Shown piece by piece: positions 25,932-35,797 of a stretch of DNA of 64,000 bases. The position numbers were made by a program, and so were the translations under genes. Every line of letters starts with the position of its first letter. The first letter of the stretch is position 1. The notes beneath the pieces were generated by a model. The model was not told where the DNA came from. It made no database searches and saw only the letters and a list, made by a program, of their open reading frames with translations. Source of the DNA: Paraburkholderia gardini (lineage in GTDB: Bacteria > Pseudomonadota > Gammaproteobacteria > Burkholderiales > Burkholderiaceae); NCBI RefSeq assembly GCF_907164575.1, contig NZ_CAJQYY010000017.1:1-64000 (forward strand). Reading direction: 5' to 3'.

Positions 25932-27062
25932 TCAAACGACTGCCTGAACACGCGCTGCAGCTTCACTGTGCTCAAACGCCACCGCGATGCCGTTCGCATC
26001 GAACAGCGTGACCGACGAGGACGCCACCTTGACATCGATGCGCGCACCGACCGGAAGCTGCGCGTCCTTCTTGTCGAGCTTGAGAGAGATCGCCTGGCCC
26101 ACGCCGTCGAGATGCGCATGCAGAATCGATACGTCACCCAGATGCTCGACCAGTTCGACACGGGCGGGCAGTCCTTCACCCGGTGCCCCGATGCCGAGAT
26201 GCTCGGCACGCACCCCGAGCGTCAACTTGCTCGTGATCGAGCGAGCCGGACAGCCAGGCAACACGATGGATCCGCTCCCGCCTGCGAGCGTGACGACGGT
26301 TTGCGTTTCGCCTTGCGACACCAGCACGGCCGGTAGCATGTTCATCTGCGGCGAACCGATAAAGCCGCCGACGAAGCGGTTCGCCGGCCTGTCGTACAGG
26401 TCGAGCGGCGCGCCGATCTGTTCGATATTTCCCTTGTTGAAGACGACGATTTTCTCGCCTAGCGTCATAGCCTCGACCTGATCGTGCGTGACGTAGATCA
26501 TCGTCGTGCCGAGCTCGCGGTGCAGCTTCGCGAGCTCGATTCGCATCTGCACGCGCAGTGCCGCATCAAGGTTCGACAACGGCTCGTCGAACAGGAACAC
26601 GCGCGGCTTGCGCACGATCGCCCGTCCTATCGCGACGCGTTGCCGCTGGCCGCCCGAGAGCGCCCTGGGTTTGCGCTCCAGCAGGTGGTTGATCTGCAGG
26701 ATCCCGGCGGCCCGTTCGACCGCTTCACGCACTTCCTGCTTCGATTTACCCGACAGCTTCAGCGAAAAGCCCATGTTTTCCGCGACTGTCATATGGGGAT
26801 AAAGCGCGTAGCTCTGGAACACCATCGAGATGCCACGGTCCGCGGGCTGCAGTTCGTTGACACGCACGCCGTCGATCAGAATGTCGCCCCCGCTCACCGA
26901 TTCGAGTCCGGCGATCATGCGCAGCATGGTCGACTTGCCGCACCCGGATGGTCCGACGAAGACGGTGAACTGACCGTCCGGGATGTGAAGATCGATGCCC
27001 TGTATGACCTGTGGCCCTTCACCATACGTCTTCGCGACGTTGCGCAATACGAGTTCGCCCAT
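25932..27062 (-). CDS. sugar ABC transporter ATP-binding protein (UgpC/MalK type), second system
   Basis: A 376-residue ATPase with Walker A GPSGCGKST, signature LSGGQRQR, Walker B FLFDEPLSNLD and a C-terminal TOBE region. It is a paralogue of the ATPase at 19354-20484 but clearly diverged. It is the last gene of the minus-strand group binding protein, permease, permease, GH1, ATPase. The ATG at 27062 follows AGGAGA at good spacing. Confidence 0.92.
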   Translation of the reverse strand: MGELVLRNVAKTYGEGPQVIQGIDLHIPDGQFTVFVGPSGCGKSTMLRMIAGLESVSGGDILIDGVRVNELQPADRGISMVFQSYALYPHMTVAENMGFSLKLSGKSKQEVREAVERAAGILQINHLLERKPRALSGGQRQRVAIGRAIVRKPRVFLFDEPLSNLDAALRVQMRIELAKLHRELGTTMIYVTHDQVEAMTLGEKIVVFNKGNIEQIGAPLDLYDRPANRFVGGFIGSPQMNMLPAVLVSQGETQTVVTLAGGSGSIVLPGCPARSITSKLTLGVRAEHLGIGAPGEGLPARVELVEHLGDVSILHAHLDGVGQAISLKLDKKDAQLPVGARIDVKVASSSVTLFDANGIAVAFEHSEAAARVQAVV

Positions 27063-27153
27063 TTATAGCTTCTCCTGAATCCTTATGCCTGCACTCCCCG
27101 CGCGACGTTGCGCTCTGGCGCGTCGCGCGGGTCGCGGTGCCGATGACTTCGCT

Positions 27154-28491
27154 CTAGCGTGGCGTGGTCACGCCGGCATGCTGCGCGATCACGTCGCGAT
27201 ACCAGTAAGCGCTATCCTTCGGCGTGCGCTGCTGGGTTGCGTAGTCGACGTGCACCATGCCGAAGCGCTTGTCGTAGCCCGACGCCCATTCGAAGTTGTC
27301 CATCAGGCTCCATGCGAAATAGCCGGCGATGTCGACGCCTTTTTGCGCCGCATCCGACAACGCGGTCAGGTGCAGGTCGTAGAACCTGATGCGTTCGATA
27401 TCGCGCACCCGTCCGTGGTCCAGCACGTCCTTCGTTGCGCAGCCGTTCTCGGTGATGTAGATGGGCGGCAGCGTGTAGCTGGCGTTCAGTTGGGTCAGCA
27501 GGTCGGTCAGGCCCTGCGGATAGATTTCCCAGTCCATGTCGGTGAAGCCGAGTACACCCGGCGGCCGTTTTTCACCCGACGCGCTCGCGAAGATCCGCGT
27601 GTAGTAGTTGACGCCGAGAAAGTCCATCGGCGTGCCGATGATGTCGAAGTCACCGTCGAGAACCACCTCTTGCGGGCCGTTCTCGCCGTACCACTGCAGC
27701 GCCTCTGCCGGATACTCGCCCTTGAAGAGCGGGTCCATGTACCAGCGGACGAATTTGGCATATTCGAGCGACGCGGCCGCCTGATCTTCGGGTGAACCGG
27801 TCGCGCCATCCGCCGGCGACTGGTTCAGCACGATGCCAAGCGGCGCCTTGACGCCATCGGCGCGCAGCGCCTGCAACGCGAGACCATGCGAAAGCAGCAG
27901 ATGGTGCGAGACGTGCGCCGCCTTCTTCAGGCTTTCGTTGCCCGGTGCGAAATAGCCCGTTGCATTGCCGAGCCACGCGGTGCACCACGGCTCATTGTGC
28001 GTCGAGATCGACGCCACGCGGTCGCCGAGCACGCTGCCGATCTTGCGTGCATAGTCAGCGAAACGATAAGCCGTATCGCGGTTTTCCCAGCCGTTTTGCG
28101 TCTCCTGCAGCGCGAGCGGCAGGTCCCAGTGATACAGCGTCGCGAACGGCTGGATGCCGCGCTTGAGCAGGCCGTCGACGAGCCGTTCGTAGAACGCGAT
28201 ACCTTTCTCGTTGAACGCACCACGGCCATCCGGCTGAACGCGCGGCCATGCGATCGAAAAGCGATAGGCCTCGACACCGAGTCCGGCCATCATGTCGAGG
28301 TCCTGCTCGATACGATGGTAGTGATCGCAGGCGACGTCTCCGTTCTCGCCGTTCACGACCTTGCCCGGCACGTTGCAGAACGCGTCCCAGATCGACGGGC
28401 CGCGGCCGTCTTCATGCGCTGCACCTTCGATCTGATAGGAACTGGTAGCGACGCCCCAAACGAAGTCTTCTTTAAATCGATATGTCGACAT
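27154..28491 (-). CDS. glycoside hydrolase family 1 beta-glucosidase
   Basis: A 445-residue GH1 enzyme with acid/base E167 in THNEPW and nucleophile E348 in YITENG, full family length and no signal peptide. It should hydrolyse beta-linked disaccharides or aryl-glucosides such as cellobiose in the cytoplasm. It lies between a permease gene (62 bases upstream) and the ATPase gene (91 bases downstream) of the second importer, which ties uptake to cleavage. Confidence 0.94.
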   Translation of the reverse strand: MSTYRFKEDFVWGVATSSYQIEGAAHEDGRGPSIWDAFCNVPGKVVNGENGDVACDHYHRIEQDLDMMAGLGVEAYRFSIAWPRVQPDGRGAFNEKGIAFYERLVDGLLKRGIQPFATLYHWDLPLALQETQNGWENRDTAYRFADYARKIGSVLGDRVASISTHNEPWCTAWLGNATGYFAPGNESLKKAAHVSHHLLLSHGLALQALRADGVKAPLGIVLNQSPADGATGSPEDQAAASLEYAKFVRWYMDPLFKGEYPAEALQWYGENGPQEVVLDGDFDIIGTPMDFLGVNYYTRIFASASGEKRPPGVLGFTDMDWEIYPQGLTDLLTQLNASYTLPPIYITENGCATKDVLDHGRVRDIERIRFYDLHLTALSDAAQKGVDIAGYFAWSLMDNFEWASGYDKRFGMVHVDYATQQRTPKDSAYWYRDVIAQHAGVTTPR

Positions 28492-28553
28492 GAATGATGT
28501 TGCCTCGAATAATCATGCCCGCGAGGGCCTGGAAAAAGAGAAACGGAACAGAA

Positions 28554-29384
28554 TCAGGCCTTGACTGCGCCGGTCGTCAGACCGTCGATCAGCCGGCGAG
28601 AGGTGAAGGCGAACAGCACGAGGAGCGGCAGCACCGCGACCGCCGAACCCGCCATGACCGCCCCCCAGTCCGAATTGGTCGGGCTCTGCAAGATGCGCAG
28701 CGCGAGGGGCAGCGTGTACATCGACGGCGAGCGCAGCACGACGAGTGCCGACAGAAAGTTGTTCCACGCCTGGATAAAGCTGATGAGCCCAAGCGTGCCC
28801 AATGCCGGTCCCAGCAGCGGCAGCACCACGCTCCAGTAAATGCGGAATTCGCCGCAACCGTCGATGCGCGCCGCCTCGATGAGATCGGACGGAATCGCCG
28901 ACGCAACGTACTGGCGCATCAGGAACACGCCGAGTGCGGCGGCCGCACCGGGCACGTACAACGCGCGCGGCTGATTGATCCACCCCAGCAGGTTCATCGT
29001 CATGAAGGTCGGAATCATGCCGAGGAACGGCGGTACCAGCATCGCCGTCAACGCGACCGCGAAGAGCGCCTTCTTGAAGCGGAACTCGTACATCGCGAAC
29101 GCATAACCCGCCATCGACGTGACCAGCAGCGTCAGCACGGTCTGGATCGTCGCCGTGTAGAAGCTCCACCCGAGGTTGCGCCAGAACGGGATGTGCCGCA
29201 TCAGCGATGCCATGTTGTCCAGAAACGCGCTGCCGAACCACAACGGCGGCGGCATCGAGAAGATCTCGGAACTGGTGTGCGTCGCGAATACGAACATGAA
29301 ATAAAACGGCGAGAACATCAGCACCGCGCCCGCCAGCACGACGGCATAGCCGGTATAGCGGGCCTTGTTGTTCGACAGTTTCAT
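28554..29384 (-). CDS. carbohydrate ABC transporter permease (MalG type), second system
   Basis: A 276-residue permease with about six membrane segments and the EAA loop IEAARIDGCGEFRIYWSV. The ATG at 29384 overlaps the preceding permease stop codon (ATGA) and has GGAGG upstream, so the two are translationally coupled. The open frame upstream of this start is not real coding sequence. Confidence 0.92.
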   Translation of the reverse strand: MKLSNNKARYTGYAVVLAGAVLMFSPFYFMFVFATHTSSEIFSMPPPLWFGSAFLDNMASLMRHIPFWRNLGWSFYTATIQTVLTLLVTSMAGYAFAMYEFRFKKALFAVALTAMLVPPFLGMIPTFMTMNLLGWINQPRALYVPGAAAALGVFLMRQYVASAIPSDLIEAARIDGCGEFRIYWSVVLPLLGPALGTLGLISFIQAWNNFLSALVVLRSPSMYTLPLALRILQSPTNSDWGAVMAGSAVAVLPLLVLFAFTSRRLIDGLTTGAVKA

Positions 29385-30406
29385 CGCTGTGCCTCCTCGT
29401 TCATGCCGCTGCGGTGAAAGATGCGTGTGTTGAGCCACATCAGCGCGGCGATCGTGATGAAAAGCAGCCACGCAATCGAGCTCGCCGTACCGAAATCGCC
29501 GTCGTGGAACGCCGTGCGGTACATGTAGACGGCGGTGGTCAAACCCGACTGGCTCGTGCCCATACCCTCGTTCGGCAGCAGGATGAAGGGCTCTTCGAAC
29601 AATTGCAGGCCACCGATGATGGACAGCGTCACCGCGAAGAAAATCATCGGTTTGATGAGGGGAATCGTGATGCGCGTGAACTGCTGCCAGCCGTTAGCGC
29701 CGTCGATCCTCGCAGCCTCGTACAGATCCTTCGGAATGGTTTGCAGCGCCGACAGATACAGCACCGCATTCCAGCCGACATAGCGCCAGAAAATCACCAC
29801 CGATACTGCCGGTTTGACGTTCGCCGGGTTGTATAGCCATTCGACGGGATGGGTCGGCACGATCCAGTGCAGGCCCGGCAACTTGCCGATCGCGGCAATG
29901 GCGAGATTGATCATGCCGTAGTCCGTCGAGTACAGCGACGAGAAGATCAATGCGATTGCGACGCTCGACGTGATGAACGGCAGAAAGTACAGACCGACGA
30001 CGAAATTGCGCCAGCGGCGAAAAGCGGTCTGCAGGAAAAAGGCGAGCGGCAACGCAATGAGATGTTGCGGCAAGCCGGACATGATCGCCATCCACGCCGT
30101 GTTGTAGAGCGATTTCCAGTACCACGGGTCGGTCAGCGTGAAAGCGAAGTTCGACAGGCCCACCCACTTCATGCTGGCGAGTCCCGCGGTCGCGTCCCAG
30201 CTCTGGAACGACAGATACAGCGAGAACAGCAGCGGAAAAGCGATGAACAACGCGAACAGCAGAAAAAACGGACAGAGAAACAGGTACGGTGCGATCTTCA
30301 CTGGATTGACCAGCGATTTTCTGCGCGGCGCCGTCAGCGGCGGGCGCACATCGCTCACGCGTGCGTCGCGGACGCCCGGCTCGGGGGTGGGCAGGGAAAG
30401 GCTCAT
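29381..30406 (-). CDS. carbohydrate ABC transporter permease (MalF type), second system
   Basis: A 341-residue permease with a 35-40-residue hydrophilic N-terminus, then about six membrane segments and the EAA loop YEAARIDGANGWQQFTRI. The ATG at 30406 is preferred to a TTG directly in front of it. It is encoded 93 bases after the binding protein. Confidence 0.92.
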   Translation of the reverse strand: MSLSLPTPEPGVRDARVSDVRPPLTAPRRKSLVNPVKIAPYLFLCPFFLLFALFIAFPLLFSLYLSFQSWDATAGLASMKWVGLSNFAFTLTDPWYWKSLYNTAWMAIMSGLPQHLIALPLAFFLQTAFRRWRNFVVGLYFLPFITSSVAIALIFSSLYSTDYGMINLAIAAIGKLPGLHWIVPTHPVEWLYNPANVKPAVSVVIFWRYVGWNAVLYLSALQTIPKDLYEAARIDGANGWQQFTRITIPLIKPMIFFAVTLSIIGGLQLFEEPFILLPNEGMGTSQSGLTTAVYMYRTAFHDGDFGTASSIAWLLFITIAALMWLNTRIFHRSGMNEEAQR

Positions 30407-30499
30407 CAATAGTTCCGTCCAGTCTGGCGTAACCGGCGACCGACGCCGGCTACGCTATTGCAAACTTCAACACGGCGCGGGCAGCGCCGTGCTGTTTCC

Positions 30500-31747
30500 T
30501 CAACGCCGGATGCGATGCGTGATCTCGTCCTGCGCTTCCTTGAGCGCCGTTCCGATGTCCTCGTTGCTGTCGACCACCTTGTCGAGCGCGGAGTGGACCG
30601 CTTCCTCAGCCACCTGGTCGTATTTGCTGCGCTGGATCGACGGAATATGGGCGGCTGCGTCGCGCCAGATCAGGCGCGCCTTTTCATTGCCAAGGAACGC
30701 AACAGGCTCGGCAAAGAACGGATCGTCCTGGGCCGCGAGCAGCGCCGGGAACGCATCGATCGAGCGGAACGAGGCGAGCTGGGTGTCTTTGCGCGTCGTC
30801 AGGAATTTGATGAATTCCCACGACATCGCCTTCTGCGTCGCCTTCACCGGAATGGAGTAGAACGTGCCGCCGAAAGAGGCGTACGCGTTGTTCGGCAGAT
30901 TGGCCGCGCGCCACAGACCCTTCGTGTCCGGCGCAATCCACGACGACAGATGGCCGCCGAGCCATGCGCCCATCATCTGCGTTGCAACGGTGCCGCGCCT
31001 GAAACTCTCAGCCCATTCGTTCGACCACGGCGTGATCTTCGCGTCTAGACCGAGGTCGCGCGCCTTCTTCGCGAGCTGGAATGCCTTGACGAAGCGCTCC
31101 GATGTGACAACCGGGTTGCCGGCCTTGTCGAAGTACACCCCGTCGCCTTCCTTCAGATCAGCACGAATGTAGATATCTTCGATGTCGCGCGACGACGCCA
31201 TCAGGTACGCGCCCGTGGCCTTTTTGATCTTCTGTCCAGCAGCGAGATACGAGTCCCACGACCTGTTCAGATCAGCTTCGGTGACGCCCGCCTTGTCGAG
31301 GATGTCCTTGCGATAGAACAGCGTGCCCGGGCCGATATCCGCCGGCATGCCGACGATCACGCCGTCCTGCGTGGTGGCTTGCGCGAAGGTATAGCGAATG
31401 AACTGGCTCTTGTACTGGCCCGCGTTGTACGGCGGCTTCGACAGGTCTTCCAGGCCGCCGCCCGCCGCGAACCGGCCGATGAAGCCGACTTCGACCGCCA
31501 TCACGTCGGGCAGGTCGGAGCTGGTCGCGAGCGCGGTGGTCATCGCGTTGTGATGGTCGGCGATCGCCAGCGCCGACACCTTGACATCGACATCAGGATG
31601 GAGCTTCTTCCATGCGGGAAGCGCATCCTTGATTTCCTGATCCAGCTTCGGAAAAACCGCGACCCTCAACGTGGTGTTGGCATGCGCGCCGGTGGCCGCC
31701 AGGCTGAGCAGAACTGCGGCCGCGGGCCCTGAAAAGCGAAATTTCAT
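30500..31747 (-). CDS. sugar ABC transporter substrate-binding protein, second system
   Basis: A 415-residue family 1 extracellular solute-binding protein with a signal peptide of about 23 residues ending GAHA. It should bind a beta-glucoside-type oligosaccharide for the importer encoded downstream. The ATG at 31747 follows AGGAGA. Unlike the first system, this binding protein is intact. A perfect LacI-type operator lies 109 bases upstream of the start. Confidence 0.9.
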   Translation of the reverse strand: MKFRFSGPAAAVLLSLAATGAHANTTLRVAVFPKLDQEIKDALPAWKKLHPDVDVKVSALAIADHHNAMTTALATSSDLPDVMAVEVGFIGRFAAGGGLEDLSKPPYNAGQYKSQFIRYTFAQATTQDGVIVGMPADIGPGTLFYRKDILDKAGVTEADLNRSWDSYLAAGQKIKKATGAYLMASSRDIEDIYIRADLKEGDGVYFDKAGNPVVTSERFVKAFQLAKKARDLGLDAKITPWSNEWAESFRRGTVATQMMGAWLGGHLSSWIAPDTKGLWRAANLPNNAYASFGGTFYSIPVKATQKAMSWEFIKFLTTRKDTQLASFRSIDAFPALLAAQDDPFFAEPVAFLGNEKARLIWRDAAAHIPSIQRSKYDQVAEEAVHSALDKVVDSNEDIGTALKEAQDEITHRIRR

Positions 31748-31855
31748 TAATCGTCTCCTGTTGAACCGTTTGTAGATTGCTTTCGGTTACTTCCTGGTTA
31801 CTTCGTTGCTTTTTCTTGCGATCTGACTACGACCTGCTTGCTGCACCTTGTCGCT

Positions 31856-31869
31856 TGAAAGCGCTTTCA
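31856..31869. promoter_or_regulatory. LacI-type operator TGAAAGCGCTTTCA in front of the second importer
   Basis: A perfect 14-base palindrome with a central CG, located between the lacI gene (ends 31927) and the binding-protein gene (starts 31747). The same core occurs at 32999-33014 before lacI itself, so the adjacent repressor almost certainly binds both. Confidence 0.82.
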
Positions 31870-31878
31870 TGACAAAGT

Positions 31879-31901
31879 AAAAAAACGCCCCGTGGGGGTG
31901 T
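31879..31901 (-). terminator. Rho-independent terminator after lacI
   Basis: Read on the minus strand, a short GC stem (ACCCC/GGGGCGT with one mismatch and a small loop) is followed by six or more U residues. It would end the lacI transcript before the importer promoter, leaving the operator at 31856-31869 to control the importer alone. Confidence 0.6.
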
Positions 31902-31926
31902 CATCGGTACTGGAACTGCCTGACGG

Positions 31927-32979
31927 CTAGAGGGGCGAATCTCCCGGTCTGGACGACGGTACGATTCGCCGTGTCGTTTCCCGGGTCATGAGCGTGAGCG
32001 AAACAGGACTCAGGGTGACGGGTTGCCTGCGGATCATCTGCACGATCCCCTGAGCTGCGAGGCGGCCGATTTCATAGGTCGGCTGGCGAACCGTCGTCAG
32101 CGGCGGGGTCATATACGACGAGGTGGGCAAATCGTCGAAACCGACCAGCGAGATATCCTCCGGCACGCGCAGCCCACGACGAAATAACGTGAGACGCGCG
32201 CCATAGGCAGTCTGGTCGTTCGCGCAGAACACCGCGCTGAACGATGCGCCGCGCGCAAACAGCCGCTCCATGGCGGCCTCGCCACCTGTCTCGAGATAGT
32301 CGCCCTGCTCGACGCGATCGACGTCGAAGCCGATACCCGCGTCCTCGAGCGCCATCCGGTAACCGTTCAGCCGCTCGATAGCATCCTCGTGATCGGGCGG
32401 CCCGGCGATGAAAGCAATCTCGCGATGGCCCTGCTCGAGCAGGTGCCGGGTAGCGTCACGCGCGCCCTGCAGGTTGTCGAGCGCCAGGCTCGCGAGCGAA
32501 GCGCTGATTTGCAGGGAGCGTCCGAGCACGAGCAACGGGGCATGCCGCGAGTAACCAATCAGGGATGGCTCGTCGAGCTGGCTATGCAGCATGATGACGC
32601 CGTCGACGCGGCGCGCGATGAACTGCTCCATACGCGACACTTCATCCTTTACATTCCAGCGACTGCTGACGAAAAGCGGCGTAAAACCCGGCTCCTGGAG
32701 CCCGTCTTCGATACCGCGCAGCCACTCCGCGTAAAACGGACTGGACACGGTTTGCGTCAGCACGCCGATCGTGTCGGTCTTCCCGCTCGCGAGGCTGCGC
32801 GCAAGCACGTTCGGCCGATAGTTGAACCGCGCGATAGCCTGCTCCACCGCTTTCTGCTTGGCCGGCAATACGCGCGCCGTGCCGTTCAGGATGCGCGACA
32901 CCGTGCTGGGAGAAACGCCGGCTGCCCGGGCGATTTCCTCGAGTGTCACATTAGGTGGGTTGACGGCATCTTCGATCAT
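31927..32979 (-). CDS. LacI-family repressor of the beta-glucoside importer
   Basis: A 350-residue LacI-type repressor with N-terminal helix-turn-helix (VTLEEIARAAGVSPSTVSRI), hinge (YRPNVLARSLASGK) and sugar-sensing domain. It is encoded upstream of and in the same direction as the second importer and GH1. Two perfect palindromes flank it, one before its own start and one before the binding protein, consistent with autorepression plus operon control. The inducer is probably the imported sugar. Confidence 0.9.
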   Translation of the reverse strand: MIEDAVNPPNVTLEEIARAAGVSPSTVSRILNGTARVLPAKQKAVEQAIARFNYRPNVLARSLASGKTDTIGVLTQTVSSPFYAEWLRGIEDGLQEPGFTPLFVSSRWNVKDEVSRMEQFIARRVDGVIMLHSQLDEPSLIGYSRHAPLLVLGRSLQISASLASLALDNLQGARDATRHLLEQGHREIAFIAGPPDHEDAIERLNGYRMALEDAGIGFDVDRVEQGDYLETGGEAAMERLFARGASFSAVFCANDQTAYGARLTLFRRGLRVPEDISLVGFDDLPTSSYMTPPLTTVRQPTYEIGRLAAQGIVQMIRRQPVTLSPVSLTLMTRETTRRIVPSSRPGDSPL

Positions 32980-32998
32980 GGTCCGCAGAATACTGTCC

Positions 32999-33014
32999 TT
33001 GAAAGCGCTTTCAA
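32999..33014. promoter_or_regulatory. LacI-type operator TTGAAAGCGCTTTCAA before lacI
   Basis: A perfect 16-base palindrome 20 bases upstream of the lacI start codon, sharing the 14-base core of the site at 31856-31869. It should mediate autorepression. Confidence 0.82.
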
Positions 33015-33060
33015 ACGTGAGTAAACCCTATGTCCCTACCCATCCAGGATGGGGCCGCTG

Positions 33061-33105
33061 AAAAAACAGCCAGTGCGACGAGGGTGGAGGAAGCGTCGCA
33101 CCGGC
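33061..33105 (-). terminator. Rho-independent terminator of the porin gene
   Basis: On the minus strand a 12-base-pair stem (GCCGGTGCGACG with CGTCGCACTGGC, one G-U pair) and a 13-base loop are followed by TG and six U residues. It lies about 70 bases after the porin stop codon. Confidence 0.8.
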
Positions 33106-33175
33106 CTCTCTACGAAAGAGATATAAGCAGTACTGGAAACACAGAGATCACTACGATTGCCGGTCAGGCAACAAC

Positions 33176-34327
33176 CTAGAACATCGTCATGACGCCGGCG
33201 AAGACGCCCGTCTGACTGTGACCGTAGTCCGGGTTGCCGTTGGACGACGTGCCGGTCGATGGGTCGTAGTTGTTGTTGCCGTACGGGCCGTTGCCGAGGT
33301 TGATATTCGACGTCGAGCTGTTATGCACGTAGCCCGCTTCCGTGTACAGGAACGTACGCTTGGACAGGGCGTACGTCGCACCGAGCGTGAACAGCGTTGC
33401 GTTACCGTTGCCGTTGTTCGCGTTCGCGTGGAACACGGCACCGGTGATTGCCGTGGCATCGCTCACCTGCCACGCGGCACCCAGCCACTCATGATCGACC
33501 CCGGTAGGCGCGCTCACGCCACCCGGCTGCGATGCGTTGCTGACGCCAATGCTCGCGTTGGTCGCATCGGGCGCGCTCAGATGCTGGTAGCCGGCGTACA
33601 GCCTCACCGGGCCAATGACATACGTGCCGCCGGCCAGAATCGAACGTGAGGCCGAGTAGACGTTGTTGAACGAACCGTCAGCGCCGCGGACTTCGTCATA
33701 AATCACGCGGATGTGGCCGCTGCCGAACGTATAGATACCTTCGAGCGCATCGGTACGGCCCTGGCCGGTGGGAACGCCCGCGGAGTTAACCGGCGCCGAG
33801 TTCCAGCTCGTGTTGTTAGTGAGCGAATATTGTCCTTTGAAGACAAGGCCGCCGAACAGGACGGGCGAGTCATATTCCGCGCCGTTGCTGGCACTTGCCC
33901 AGTTCCGTCCGCGCACCAGCGTCGAAATGGCGTAACGCTGCATCAGCTGCGGGTCCGTGCCCCAACTGTCTTGTGACAGTTCGCCGGCGCCGAGGTTACC
34001 CACCTTGAACAGGCCGTAATGGTCATTGGTAAAGCCGACAGTAGCGTGACGGCCAAACAGGTTGCCCGCCGAAGCGCCCGTCATCGTGTTCAGTTGCCCT
34101 TCCAGCTGGAAGACCGCCTTTGTGCCGCCGCCCAGATCCTCAGCACCCTCCAGGCCGAACCACGAACAACCCCAGTCGCCACTCTGAGCGCTCCACGCGT
34201 GACCGCCTGGAATGCCGCTTTCGAACTGAAAGCCATTGTCGATACGACCGTATAGCGTAACGCTGCTCTGCGCATGGGCCGCCGTCGCGGCTGCCATAAT
34301 TGACAAAGCAAGAACCGTCTTTTTCAT
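33176..34327 (-). CDS. Gram-negative general porin
   Basis: A 383-residue outer-membrane porin of the 16-strand trimeric type common in Burkholderiales. It has a signal peptide (MKKTVLALSIMAAATAAHAQ), the SSVTLYGRID first strand and a C-terminal phenylalanine (VMTMF) for BAM recognition. The ATG at 34327 is chosen because the signal peptide starts there with AGGA upstream; the earlier in-frame ATG adds 21 non-signal residues. Its position beside the sugar importer suggests that it may aid entry of the same substrates, though it has its own terminator. Confidence 0.92.
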   Translation of the reverse strand: MKKTVLALSIMAAATAAHAQSSVTLYGRIDNGFQFESGIPGGHAWSAQSGDWGCSWFGLEGAEDLGGGTKAVFQLEGQLNTMTGASAGNLFGRHATVGFTNDHYGLFKVGNLGAGELSQDSWGTDPQLMQRYAISTLVRGRNWASASNGAEYDSPVLFGGLVFKGQYSLTNNTSWNSAPVNSAGVPTGQGRTDALEGIYTFGSGHIRVIYDEVRGADGSFNNVYSASRSILAGGTYVIGPVRLYAGYQHLSAPDATNASIGVSNASQPGGVSAPTGVDHEWLGAAWQVSDATAITGAVFHANANNGNGNATLFTLGATYALSKRTFLYTEAGYVHNSSTSNINLGNGPYGNNNYDPSTGTSSNGNPDYGHSQTGVFAGVMTMF

Positions 34328-35097
34328 TAGATATCCTATATTAATTTTGGCGTCTCCGAGCCGCTCAGGACATGTACTGACTCCGTACACTCCCCGCTTT
34401 GCTGAAATGCCTGCTTCACATTTCGAGGCGATTATAGGGACCGCCGTTGCGCTGCGTATCGATCTTCCGTGTCAGGGAAAACGCTGTTATTCATAGCTGT
34501 TGCGCACGATTCAATGGCGAAGTAGCACGCGCTTCGTGACCATGACGTCGTGGTCACCTGCCTGGCAAATCCGCTTGAATCCATACACTGAAAAACTGCA
34601 GGAAACGCATGCGTCGCCTCTCTGGCGTTTCGCGACTCGTATCGAACCGTTCGGGTACGTGTGTGAATCAAATCTGGATGTTGCGCAAATGCAACGACCG
34701 GCATTCAGCTTGACGTGCATGTGCCGGATTTTTTGATCTGCGTTTCTGGAATTTCCAGGTCTCGGGGGGGAGGCGGGTGCTTGCGGGACAGCCAGACGGC
34801 TGTTCCTGCACGCTTCCAGCACGCGCCGGCATTCGGGACTATGATCGATCAACAGGCGCTGGACAGCCCTACGTCGCGTTCCGGCACGATGAACGCGCAG
34901 GCTTTTCGCCGGGCAATGATAAAAACCCGCCAACCGTCCCGACAGATAAAACCCTGGACGCTCCATCGATAGAGATGGGCGAGCAAGAACCGCATGGGGA
35001 TTCTGTCATCCACTTCCGCGGCCCCTCCTGGAGTCGGACCGGAAGACCTGCTGCCGGAGTCCGCCGGCACATCTGCCTATCTGTAAGGAGAGGTACC
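34328..35097. other. 770-base region without a supported gene
   Basis: Several short open frames occur on both strands, but none has a recognisable family, a good ribosome binding site and typical codon use together. The first half is more AT-rich than the neighbouring genes. It contains the porin promoter and, at its right end, the AAGGAG of the BON-domain gene. Confidence 0.55.
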
Positions 35098-35391
35098 GTG
35101 AAAACAGCCATTGCTTCCACACTCGCAGTGTTGATATCCAGCGCAATCGCGCCTGCGGTTCACGCCGACACCGGTTCGGGCGCAACCGATCCGCAACTCG
35201 CCCATAACGTCCGCGTCGCCTTTGCGCACAGCGGTGTCGATACGTCTCACGTATTCGTCTTCTCACGATCAGGACAAGTCACACTGATCGGATGGGTACC
35301 TGAGCGCCAGCAGGTCGCGCTGGCCGAACAGAGCGCGAACGGGGTGGACGGCGTCACCTCGGTGAACAATCTGCTCTCTCGTGGACATTGA
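35098..35391 (+). CDS. small periplasmic BON-domain protein
   Basis: A 97-residue protein with a signal peptide of about 23 residues (ending PAVHA) followed by one BON domain, seen in the pattern VFVFSRSGQVTLIGWVPERQ and the closing GVDGVTSVNNLL. BON proteins attach to membranes or surfaces in the periplasm and often belong to envelope-stress responses. The start is GTG at 35098, decided by AAGGAG eight bases upstream; the longer open frame upstream is not real. It stands alone. Confidence 0.85.
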   Translation: MKTAIASTLAVLISSAIAPAVHADTGSGATDPQLAHNVRVAFAHSGVDTSHVFVFSRSGQVTLIGWVPERQQVALAEQSANGVDGVTSVNNLLSRGH

Positions 35392-35797
35392 AATCAAACG
35401 AAGCCGCCGCGCGGACGGCGCTCGAACCCGGCCGCGCGCTAACATCGGTCTGCTCTAGCAGCGTTGATAGTCATGTAGCGGATTTGAAACTTCGCGACGA
35501 GAAGCGCGGAGGGCCGGGTCGAGATAGAAGCAACCCCTCGACCTGATAGTGGTCGACATGAAGGTCTGCGGAAGTACATTCGCTTTTTGGTTAGCTTCCG
35601 CTAACTTCCGCCGTCTTCTGATCTGGATGGCCGCGCTGGCACCAAAGTTTAGCCACGACCTGCCGTTCGATTTCTCATTTAAATTGTCCGGGTTACGCTT
35701 GATTCGACAGTCATCTGACTGCTTAGGCACTTCTTGCCCCGTTCACCCCATCTTCATTGTCGCCTCGGCGAAGTCCGCAACGCAACAATGGAAACCA
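35392..35797. other. 406-base region without a supported gene
   Basis: No convincing gene. The region sits between the BON-domain gene and the truncated LysR fragment and may contain further decayed sequence. I see no transposase remnant or clear inverted repeats. Confidence 0.5.

Noticed and set aside
34328..35097. several 60-90-codon frames in the porin-BON gap
   Set aside because: No family match, poor ribosome binding sites and overlapping frames on both strands; not supported as genes.
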